In this document: positions 1 to 6,080 of the stretch, in pieces
Layout: each line of letters starts with the position of its first letter
Position numbering within the stretch: position 1 is the stretch's first letter
Assembly (NCBI GenBank): GCA_002727395.1
Contig: PBWY01000005.1
Coordinates: 9,494 to 18,439 of the forward strand
Direction of reading: 5' to 3'
Origin: Rhodospirillales bacterium
GTDB lineage: Bacteria; Pseudomonadota; Alphaproteobacteria; MPNO01; UBA2964
DNA length: 8,946 nt
Program-made: the position numbers and the translations under genes
Notes under the pieces: generated by a model
Seen by the model: the letters and a program-made list of their open reading frames with translations, nothing else
What the model was told of the DNA's origin: nothing
Database searches by the model: none

Positions 1-344
1 TTTAGTAAACGAGCTATCAACAAGGTCGCCATATCCGGTGGAATTGCGCATGCAATTGTTCCAAAAAGAAGCGTGAGTCCGCCCCAAATATATCCGCGCT
101 GCGTGCCTAGCCGATCCCGCATATATGCGCCTGCAGCGGCTCCGATGATAGTGCCTACCATATAGAGCATCGAAGTCCAGGCATAATATGAAATACCTCC
201 GATGTCATTGACTACGGTAGGCATTATTGTAGTGATAATAAAAATATCTATTGCATGCAGGGCAATCCCAAGATTGAGCAGGATGGTGTAGGAACTGCGA
301 CCCTCGCGAAACAAGTCTAGCCAACTGGCTTTGCTGTTTGACAT
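1..344 (-). CDS. MFS transporter, DHA2/EmrB-like (3' end outside window)
   Basis: Inner-membrane major facilitator, probably a proton-driven drug or metabolite exporter. Only the first 114 codons are present; the reading frame stays open to the left edge. The translation starts MSNSKASWLDLF, has a first TM helix with an embedded acidic residue (Asp33) running into TTIMPTVVNDIGG (residues 38-50), then YYAWTSMLYMVG. This is the layout of the 14-TM DHA2 class. The family's motif A follows TM2 at residues 72-83 (G-A-Y-M-R-D-R-L-G-T-Q-R). The start ATG is the complement of 342-344. A purine-rich AAAAGGAG lies upstream (complement of 361-368) but about 16 bases away, which is long, so translation may be weak. 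The gene is transcribed away from the flavin monooxygenase gene and shares a 122-bp control region with it. Family is clear; substrate is not. Confidence 0.85.
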   Translation of the reverse strand, partial: MSNSKASWLDLFREGRSSYTILLNLGIALHAIDIFIITTIMPTVVNDIGGISYYAWTSMLYMVGTIIGAAAGAYMRDRLGTQRGYIWGGLTLLFGTIACAIPPDMATLLIARLL

Positions 345-368
345 AAAATAATTTTTTAAACTCCTTTT

Positions 369-407
369 AGACTAGACTTATTCATTGTTGTCCAGCAGTC
401 TATGTCT
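369..407. repeat. Imperfect inverted repeat in divergent intergenic region
   Basis: AGACTAGACT (369-378) faces AGTCTATGTCT (397-407), whose complement is AGACATAGACT, so the two arms match apart from a two-base insertion. The repeat sits between the divergently transcribed MFS and monooxygenase genes, where a shared regulator would bind. No convincing -35/-10 pair was found in the 122-bp gap on either strand. The arms are short, and chance is a real alternative. Confidence 0.25.
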
Positions 408-466
408 TGTTTTGGCGGTGTCCAAGCATACAGCGTATTCATTCCAAATATCGTTTATGGCGGACC

Positions 467-1501
467 ATGGCTTTTTTGAGCGTTTTAGATCAATCCCCGA
501 TTAGGGCAGGTGCCAGTCCTGCAGAGGCTGTTGCGGATACACTCCAACTTGCGGAAAGGGCTGACCAGCTCGGCTATAAGCGTTATTGGTTAGCTGAACA
601 CCATAGTAGTAAAGGACTTGCTGGCGCAGCCCCAGAAATTTTAATTCCACAGCTGGCCGGGCGTACAACTGGGATACGGGTCGGTTCCGGTGGAATAATG
701 TTGAGTCATTATAGCCCTCTAAAGGTAGCTGAGTCCTTTCGGATGATAGAAACTCTATATCCTGGACGGATAGATCTCGGAATTGGGCGTGCCCCCGGTA
801 GTGATCAAATAACAAATCAGGCGCTGCAAACCGGACCTGGGTCACTCGGTCCAGAGCACTATCCGGTTAAGGTCCGCGATATGATGGGCTATTTGGAAGG
901 CAATCTTCCTGAAGACCATCCTTTTTGTAATGTAGAGGCGATGCCGGCTGGCAAAACGACTCCAGAAGTTTGGATGTTAGGGTCAAGTGATCAAAGTGCA
1001 TCGCTTGCTGCATACTTTGGTTTACCCTTTTCCTTTGCCCATTTTATTGTTTCTGAGGGTGGACCTGAGGCTGTTAAGGCATATCGAGAGCATTTTCGGC
1101 CATCGGCTTCTTGGCCTTATCCCATCGTAAACATTGGGGTCTTTGTTATAGCCGCAGAGACGGAAGAAGCGGCAGAGCGCTTGATGAAATGCCGCGACCT
1201 TTCATCCGTACGCCAGCGCACAGGTCGGGCAGGCCCGGTACCATCCTTTGAAGAAGCAGAAACCTATGTATATTCACGTCAAGAAGAGTCCTTGAGGCGC
1301 TTCAATCGTCAACGGTGTATCTGGGGGACAAAAGAGCAAGTAAAAGAAGGGCTTCTATCTCTTGGCGAAATTTATGATGTTGATGAATTTGTAATTCTCA
1401 CCATTTGTCCAACATTAGAGACCCGTTTTCGTTCCTATGAGTTGCTTGCTGAGGCCTTCGAGCTTAAGCCTCGGCAGTCCAGTGCTTGCGCAGCTGAATA
1501 G
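467..1501 (+). CDS. Luciferase-like (LLM) FMN-dependent monooxygenase, YhbW/MsnO8 type
   Basis: Cytosolic flavin-dependent oxidoreductase of the bacterial luciferase superfamily, 344 aa with a TIM-barrel fold; the family oxidises varied substrates with FMNH2 and O2. The N-terminus MAFLSVLDQSPIRAG, then RYWLAEHH (residues 39-46), VGSGGIMLSHYSPLKVAE (72-89) and the barrel segment LGIGRAPGSD are hallmarks of the 'luciferase family oxidoreductase, group 1' set that includes E. coli YhbW. The C-terminus has the usual WGTKEQV segment. The start chosen is ATG 467, because family members begin at the SVLDQSP strand. A TTG at 407 in the same frame would add 20 residues with no family resemblance. No good ribosome binding site precedes 467 (only GGCGGA, two bases away). 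It is a single gene, divergent from the MFS gene, and its substrate cannot be inferred. Confidence 0.9.
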   Translation: MAFLSVLDQSPIRAGASPAEAVADTLQLAERADQLGYKRYWLAEHHSSKGLAGAAPEILIPQLAGRTTGIRVGSGGIMLSHYSPLKVAESFRMIETLYPGRIDLGIGRAPGSDQITNQALQTGPGSLGPEHYPVKVRDMMGYLEGNLPEDHPFCNVEAMPAGKTTPEVWMLGSSDQSASLAAYFGLPFSFAHFIVSEGGPEAVKAYREHFRPSASWPYPIVNIGVFVIAAETEEAAERLMKCRDLSSVRQRTGRAGPVPSFEEAETYVYSRQEESLRRFNRQRCIWGTKEQVKEGLLSLGEIYDVDEFVILTICPTLETRFRSYELLAEAFELKPRQSSACAAE

Positions 1502-1534
1502 AAGGAGGGTGTCAAGTATCATCCCGGTCAAATT

Positions 1535-1543
1535 TGCTATAAA
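1535..1543 (+). promoter_or_regulatory. Candidate extended -10 promoter of the transporter operon
   Basis: TGCTATAAA matches an extended -10 element (TGn followed by TATAAA, five of six with TATAAT). There is no clear -35, as is tolerated with extended -10 promoters. Transcription would start near 1550, giving a leader of about 130 bases before the first DMT gene. It overlaps the dyad at 1542-1563. A weaker alternative lies nearer the gene (TACTAT at 1614-1619). This is prediction from consensus only. Confidence 0.4.
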
Positions 1544-1563
1544 ATTTGTAGTCTGACAAATTT
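1542..1563. promoter_or_regulatory. Operator-like dyad, perfect 8-bp arms
   Basis: AAATTTGT (1542-1549) and ACAAATTT (1556-1563) are perfect inverted copies around a 6-base spacer, AGTCTG. A further CAAATTT at 1529-1535 gives an overlapping second inverted pair with 1542-1548. The TTGT-n6-ACAA core resembles sites bound by dimeric repressors such as FCD-type GntR proteins. It overlaps the -10 candidate and the expected transcription start, the classic place for repression. No regulator gene lies in the window. Confidence 0.45.
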
Positions 1564-1668
1564 CCGGACTTGTCTGAGAGTAAATTCCTGACGCTAGTTA
1601 TTATTCATTTTAATACTATAAACAATATTCAAAATCACGGGCTCCAACGGATGCAGCATATAGTAAAA

Positions 1669-1674
1669 TAAGGA
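1669..1674 (+). promoter_or_regulatory. Ribosome binding site supporting the TTG start of DMT-A
   Basis: TAAGGA lies 6 bases before TTG 1681. The next in-frame ATG would be codon 13, inside the first membrane helix, so this site decides in favour of the TTG start. Confidence 0.65.
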
Positions 1675-1680
1675 AAAATT

Positions 1681-2574
1681 TTGATTTTAGACCGTTCTAT
1701 TGCCGGGATTATTTGGATGTGTTTGGCTATGTTTCTTAGCGCAGCAGCAGGTGCTTGTGTCAGGCAGCTTGGTGCCGAAGTGCCGACACTCGAATTAGTT
1801 TTTTTTCGAAATATTATAGGTTTATTGATTTTTATTCCTTGGCTTTTACGCCAAGGATTTGGAGTAATGCGGACTAGTCGAATACCATTATATTTATTGA
1901 GAGTAACTTTCGCCTATACGGCTATGGTTTTATTGTTCTTCGCATGGGGTAAAATGCCCATAGCTGATGTGTTCGCCTTACAATTTACAATCCCACTATT
2001 TACAATTGTGCTGGCAGTTTTGATACTTAAACAACCAACGGATCACCATTCATGGGTGGCGTGCTTTGTTGGACTCGTCGGTGCTTTGATTGTAATGCGT
2101 CCCGGCGTTATTGAACTTACTGCCGCGGCAGCCGCGGCTATTGCATCTGCGATGATGTCAGCAGGATCTAACACGACGCTTAAGGTCCTAACCAAAACAC
2201 AAAACGCAGGGACTATTACAATTTATTCCAATCTTTTGATGTTGCCATTAGCATTAATTCCAACGTTTTTTGTCTGGGTCACACCTACCACTGAACAATT
2301 ACCGTGGGTATTAGGGGCGGCGTTTTTTAGTGCTATTGGTGGGTTGTGTTTTACATTGTCAGTTGGGGCCGCAGATGCGCGGGTTGTTCAACCATTTCAA
2401 TTCACGCGAATGATATTCGCTGCCTTAATTGGTTACTTGATGTTTCTCGAATTACCAGATACCTGGACTTGGATTGGTGCTGCGATAATCTTTATATCTT
2501 CTTACTACATAGTTTTACGTGAGGGGACTCAACAAGATTCTAATCAAGGTTTAAAGAGGCCTGAGATAAAATGA
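1681..2574 (+). CDS. DMT-A: EamA-family 10-TM transporter, first of six
   Basis: Inner-membrane permease of the drug/metabolite transporter superfamily (two EamA repeats of five helices), 297 aa, normal length. Landmarks: LELVFFRN with Arg43, PIADVFALQF (93-102), MRPGVIE (139-145), ADARVVQPFQF (231-241) and ELPDTWTWIG (257-266). Oddity: where relatives have a GE pair after TM4 it has Lys-Gln (LKQ, 116-118), so the first-half glutamate is gone while the second-half one (Glu257) remains. An Ala-rich run (147-153) opens the second repeat and is encoded by an unusually GC-rich patch. The start is TTG 1681, with TAAGGA 6 bases upstream. Segments ITIYSNLLMLPLALIP (179-194) resemble DMT-C most. It is the first cistron, so it probably sets expression of the coupled array. 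Substrate unknown. Confidence 0.9.
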   Translation: MILDRSIAGIIWMCLAMFLSAAAGACVRQLGAEVPTLELVFFRNIIGLLIFIPWLLRQGFGVMRTSRIPLYLLRVTFAYTAMVLLFFAWGKMPIADVFALQFTIPLFTIVLAVLILKQPTDHHSWVACFVGLVGALIVMRPGVIELTAAAAAAIASAMMSAGSNTTLKVLTKTQNAGTITIYSNLLMLPLALIPTFFVWVTPTTEQLPWVLGAAFFSAIGGLCFTLSVGAADARVVQPFQFTRMIFAALIGYLMFLELPDTWTWIGAAIIFISSYYIVLREGTQQDSNQGLKRPEIK

Positions 2575-3455
2575 TATCGCCTTTATTTTCCAGCTCAGTT
2601 ATTCGTGGTGTTCTGTGGATGATACTGGCTACGGGTTTTCAAGCAACGGCTAGTGGCTTTGTTCGAAAACTTTCTAATGATTTTGGTGTTTTTGAGCTCG
2701 TGTTTTTTTTTAGCAGTATCAGTGCAATTTTATTGATCCCTATGGCTATGAGATTGCCGAAGGGTTCTTTACAGGGAGTTAAGAAAAGGTTTGGCCTTTA
2801 TATAATTCGGGGATTGTTATCTTTCTTTGGGATGCTTGCATCCTTTTATGCTTATTCGGTGATGGATATTGCTAATGTTCAGGCGCTTCTCTTTACTGTC
2901 CCGCTATTTACAATTCTTCTTGCAGGTATTTTGTTGGGGGAGTTTGTGGGGCTTCGGGGTTGGTTGTCATGTGCGATCGGCTTTATAGGAGCGTTATTAA
3001 TTGTTCGCCCTGGAGTTATACCAGTTAACCCCGGAGCTCTTGCAGCACTTATCTCAGCATTTGCCTTTGCTGCGGCGAACATTGCTATTCGGAAACTCGG
3101 GACAACCGAGAACCCAATTTTAATTACTATGGTGTCTAATATGATAGTGGTACCGCTCTCAGCGGCTCCCGCCGCAATGAATTGGGTAACTCCAACTTGG
3201 GATCAGGTGCCATGGATACTTATGATGGGTATTTTATTCATGGGTGCGATGGTCTGTCTTACATTTTCCATTAGAGAAGCTGATGCTCGAATTGTTCAGA
3301 CAATAAATTTTCTTCGCATGCCTTGGTCAGTCATAGTAGGTTATGTGATGTTTGCCGAATTACCCGACCTTTGGACTTGGTTAGGGGCTATTATTATCTT
3401 TTTTGGGGCTTATGATGTGTTGAGGCGTGAAACAGCGCGCAAAAATAGGGAATGA
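2571..3455 (+). CDS. DMT-B: EamA-family 10-TM transporter, divergent copy
   Basis: Second DMT permease, 294 aa, two EamA repeats. The ATG lies in the ATGA overlap with DMT-A; a partial AAGAGG (2554-2559) sits 11 bases upstream, so translation is probably coupled. Landmarks: FVRKLS, ELVFFF, LGEFVG (122-127), VRPGVIPV, EADARIVQTINFLRM (236-250), ELPDLWTW (263-270). It is the odd one out of the first three. The Arg that follows ELVFF in its neighbours is Phe47. PIAD is replaced by DIAN (99-102), and ALQF by ALLF. It keeps both GE-type glutamates. Arg47 is lost next to a run of nine T (2703-2711). All other landmarks are intact and the frame is open, so it looks functional rather than decayed, perhaps with altered specificity or as a partner subunit. 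Confidence 0.9.
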   Translation: MISPLFSSSVIRGVLWMILATGFQATASGFVRKLSNDFGVFELVFFFSSISAILLIPMAMRLPKGSLQGVKKRFGLYIIRGLLSFFGMLASFYAYSVMDIANVQALLFTVPLFTILLAGILLGEFVGLRGWLSCAIGFIGALLIVRPGVIPVNPGALAALISAFAFAAANIAIRKLGTTENPILITMVSNMIVVPLSAAPAAMNWVTPTWDQVPWILMMGILFMGAMVCLTFSIREADARIVQTINFLRMPWSVIVGYVMFAELPDLWTWLGAIIIFFGAYDVLRRETARKNRE

Positions 3456-4342
3456 CGAAAAACCTAACGCATATTTTGAGCCATCGAAATGCTGCTATCA
3501 CTGGAATTACCTGGATGATAATAGCTGCAGTCGGTTATTCTTTAAATGCAGGAATTGTCAAACAGCTTTCTTCCGAATTAAATACTTTGGAGATAGTTTT
3601 TTGGCGTTCACTTGTAGCCGTTATAATTTTATTTCCATTTTTTTTTAAACATATTTCTTCTTCTGGACGGGGTTCCCTGAAAAATTGGCATTTTTTTCTC
3701 TTGAGAGGTCTTTTTACCTATTTTGGTATGGCGGCTACGTACTATGCCCTTGCGAATATACCTATTGCAGAAGTTTACGCCCTACAATTTACTCTTCCGC
3801 TTTTCATGATAATTGTCGCGGCTATCTTTCTTGGGGAAAGGGCAGGAATTGATAGTTTTTTGGCTTGTTTCGTGGGTTTAATAGGGACAATGATTATTCT
3901 TAGGCCAGGTTTTGAGATAATTGGTTTAGCGACAATAGTGGCCTTAGCGTCGGCAGTATTTTACAGTATTACTAATATTTTTATTAAGATACTGACCCGC
4001 ACAGAGACCACAACGACAATCACTATTTATGGCAATATAATAATGCTGGTTTTAGCTCTGATCCCATTGCTTTTTGCGTGGCGATGGCCACCAATCGATA
4101 CCATTGGATGGATTATTGCTTTAGGTATCTTTACCACAGGAGGGCAATGGACTTTAACCAAGGCGATTGCTTCTGCAGATGCCCGAATTGTATGGCCCTT
4201 TGATTTTCTTAGGATGCCATTCACTGCCACGATCGGATATATTATGTTTGGTCAAATGCCTGAAATATGGACCTGGGTTGGCGCAATGGTAATTTTTGTG
4301 GCGGCCTATTACGTTATACAAAAGGAGGCCACTATTAAGTGA
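3452..4342 (+). CDS. DMT-C: EamA-family 10-TM transporter
   Basis: Third DMT permease, 296 aa. ATG 3452 lies in an ATGA overlap. The only purine tract (TAGGG, ending 1 base before the ATG) is too close to act as a normal ribosome site, so reinitiation by ribosomes finishing DMT-B is likely. The N-terminus is about 10 residues longer than in other copies. Landmarks: LEIVFWRS with Arg52, LLRGLFTYFGM (83-93), PIAEVYALQF (104-113), LGERAG (127-132), LRPGFE, SADARIVWPFDFLRM (241-255), QMPEIWTWVG (268-277). Oddity: the second-half glutamate is Gln268, mirroring DMT-A, which lost the first-half one. The stretch ITIYGNIIMLVLALIP (190-205) makes DMT-A its closest relative here. A nine-T run occurs at 3638-3646. 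Confidence 0.9.
   Translation: MTKNLTHILSHRNAAITGITWMIIAAVGYSLNAGIVKQLSSELNTLEIVFWRSLVAVIILFPFFFKHISSSGRGSLKNWHFFLLRGLFTYFGMAATYYALANIPIAEVYALQFTLPLFMIIVAAIFLGERAGIDSFLACFVGLIGTMIILRPGFEIIGLATIVALASAVFYSITNIFIKILTRTETTTTITIYGNIIMLVLALIPLLFAWRWPPIDTIGWIIALGIFTTGGQWTLTKAIASADARIVWPFDFLRMPFTATIGYIMFGQMPEIWTWVGAMVIFVAAYYVIQKEATIK
4321..4328 (+). promoter_or_regulatory. Strong internal Shine-Dalgarno before DMT-D
   Basis: AAAGGAGG, the best ribosome site inside the DMT array, lies 10 bases before GTG 4339 within the end of DMT-C. The other internal junctions have only partial or badly spaced sites. It would let ribosomes enter at the fourth gene independently of DMT-C translation and compensate for the GTG start. 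Confidence 0.7.
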
Positions 4343-5202
4343 CAGATGTCGCATACTCAAATTCGATAAAGGGTGCCATCTGGATGTTGGCCGCTTCACT
4401 TTGTTATGTTTTCTCCGCAACACTCACTCGTTATTTAGCTGGGAGCTATCCTACGTTCGAACTGACCTTTCTGAGGTGTGTATTTGGAGTGATGATTCTT
4501 ACTCCATTTATTCTTCGAGGCGGTGTTGCCCAACTTAAAACCAAGGCGTTTCCCCTGCATTGTGTAAGGACGTTGATTACTTATTTTGCAATTCTTCTAT
4601 GGTTCTACGCTACCGAACATGTGCCTGTCGGTGACTTCTTTGCGATACAGTTTGTTTCCCCGCTATTTACAATAGCAGTTGCTGCGCTTTTATTGAGAGA
4701 AAAGGTAGGCCTCAAAAGTTGGTTGGCGGCCATAGTCGGCTTCCTCGGTGTGCTAGTCATAATTCGTCCAGGGTATATACCCATTTCTCTGGGTATAATT
4801 GCGGCCCTCGGTACAGCCGGCGCTTACGCATTCGTGAATACCTGTATCAAGGTCCTGTCACGATATGACTCTCCTGCTGTAATGACCTTTTATGTTAATG
4901 TGCTTATTTTGCCTTTATCAGCGATACCGGCTTATCTAACTTGGAAGACGCCGCAGTCGGAAGATTGGCCCATCCTTATTGGAGTGGCTCTTTCCGCAAC
5001 AATGGCACAATTCTGTGTAGCTTCCAGCATTTCCCTTGCTGATGCACGGGTAGTTCAACCTATGAATTTTTTGAGAATGCCCATAGCGGCAGCGATGGGA
5101 TTTATGGTCTTTGGCGAATTTCCTGATTTGTGGACATGGGTTGGAGCAATCATAATTTTCGGAGCGGCATGGTACGCGGTGCAGCAGGGCAAGAAAATAT
5201 GA
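4339..5202 (+). CDS. DMT-D: EamA-family 10-TM transporter, GTG start
   Basis: Fourth DMT permease, 287 aa, the shortest of the six. Start GTG 4339 lies in a GTGA overlap with DMT-C and is served by AAAGGAGG at 4321-4328. Landmarks: FELTFLR with Arg46, PVGDFFAIQF (96-105), LLLREKVG (117-124), IRPGYIPI (142-149), a second-half ADARVVQPMNFLRMP and GEFPDLWTWVG near the C-terminus. The GE pair of DMT-B and DMT-C reads RE here, a change shared with DMT-E and DMT-F, so D is the first of a second sub-group. It keeps the Asp of ADARVVQP and the Arg of the CVRTL segment (75-79), both lost in E and F. This makes it intermediate between the two halves of the array. Transport direction and substrate are unknown. 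Confidence 0.9.
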   Translation: MTDVAYSNSIKGAIWMLAASLCYVFSATLTRYLAGSYPTFELTFLRCVFGVMILTPFILRGGVAQLKTKAFPLHCVRTLITYFAILLWFYATEHVPVGDFFAIQFVSPLFTIAVAALLLREKVGLKSWLAAIVGFLGVLVIIRPGYIPISLGIIAALGTAGAYAFVNTCIKVLSRYDSPAVMTFYVNVLILPLSAIPAYLTWKTPQSEDWPILIGVALSATMAQFCVASSISLADARVVQPMNFLRMPIAAAMGFMVFGEFPDLWTWVGAIIIFGAAWYAVQQGKKI

Positions 5203-6080
5203 GGCCTATTTCGGGTGCTATCCTGGGGTCTTTGTGGATGTTGTCGAGCTGTATATTTTATGCTTGCTCTGCTTCTTTGGTTAGGGAAATTGGGGACACC
5301 TATACACCATATCAAATGACCATGATCCGTTCCCTAATAGCTGTCGCAGTTTTAGCACCGTTTTATCTACGGGAGGGCGGCAGTCTGATGTTTATACCTA
5401 AACGCTTTTTTATGCACCTCCTCACAGGAGTATTCACCTATCTTGGGATTGTATTTTGGTTTTTTGCGACAGCATCCATGCCGATTGCAGATTTTTTTGC
5501 CTTGCAGTTTGTGACGCCACTTCTGACTATGGCTTTTGCTATTATCTTTTTGCGCGAGCAATCAGATGTGCGCAGTTGGCTAGCAGCTTTAATCGGATTT
5601 AGTGGAGTACTCGTAATACTGCGGCCAGGAATTATAGAAGTTTCGTTTGCTGCAGTAGCTGCACTCATTAGTGCATTATTCTATGCGAGTGACAATACAG
5701 TTATAAAGTCGCTATCACGCAATGTATCACCCACAATGATTGTATATTATGCACACCTTCTCATGATACCCATTTCCTTGCCAATGGCCTACACCACTTG
5801 GAAAACTCCAGGTGCGTATGACTTCACAGTAATTGTTGCCATTTGTTTATGTCTTACCATCGCATACCTTTCGGTTACTAAGGCAATTGCGTTAACTGTT
5901 GCGAGGGTTGTCCAACCTGTAAATTTTATGCGAATGCCAATTGCAGCGATTTTTGGCTGGGTTTTATTTAATGAGTTTCCAGATATATGGACATGGATAG
6001 GTGCAGTGATAATTTTTGTTGCAACCACCTACGCTGTGCGGAGGGGTGCCCGGACAGCCAAAGGTTATAAAAATTCATGA
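5199..6080 (+). CDS. DMT-E: EamA-family 10-TM transporter
   Basis: Fifth DMT permease, 293 aa when started at ATG 5199 in the ATGA overlap with DMT-D. An in-frame ATG at 5130 would add 23 polar residues that lie over DMT-D coding sequence, so it was rejected. The site upstream of 5199 is poor, implying coupling. Landmarks: MTMIRS with Arg44, SMPIADFFALQF (93-104), FLREQSDVRSW (117-127), LRPGIIEV, ARVVQPVNFMRMP (235-247), NEFPDIWTW (258-266). Shared with DMT-F only: Thr for Arg in the LLTG segment (74-77), no Glu before the first FxR motif, and loss of the Asp before ARVVQP (TVAR here, AAAR in F). These shared losses mark E and F as sisters with a modified helix face. Confidence 0.9.
   Translation: MRPISGAILGSLWMLSSCIFYACSASLVREIGDTYTPYQMTMIRSLIAVAVLAPFYLREGGSLMFIPKRFFMHLLTGVFTYLGIVFWFFATASMPIADFFALQFVTPLLTMAFAIIFLREQSDVRSWLAALIGFSGVLVILRPGIIEVSFAAVAALISALFYASDNTVIKSLSRNVSPTMIVYYAHLLMIPISLPMAYTTWKTPGAYDFTVIVAICLCLTIAYLSVTKAIALTVARVVQPVNFMRMPIAAIFGWVLFNEFPDIWTWIGAVIIFVATTYAVRRGARTAKGYKNS

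Noticed and set aside
407..466. TTG start adding 20 residues to the flavin monooxygenase
   Set aside because: The added residues resemble nothing in the family, whose members start at the SVLDQSP strand; ATG 467 fits.
457..504. Sixteen-codon out-of-frame reading frame overlapping the monooxygenase start
   Set aside because: No ribosome site and no evidence of translation; probably chance.
501..845. Minus-strand frame of 114 codons inside the monooxygenase gene
   Set aside because: Antisense to a clear conserved enzyme; composition looks like a shadow.
2121..2138. GC-rich palindromic patch TGCCGCGGCA followed by GCCGCGGC
   Set aside because: It encodes the Ala-rich run in DMT-A; repeated GCN codons explain the symmetry, so no regulatory role is claimed.
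3427..3648. Plus-strand frame spanning the DMT-B/DMT-C junction
   Set aside because: It overlaps two well-supported transporter genes in another frame and its translation has no recognisable features.
5130..5198. Upstream ATG extending DMT-E by 23 residues
   Set aside because: It lies deep within DMT-D coding sequence, gives a polar extension unlike the paralogues, and breaks the uniform 4-base overlap pattern.
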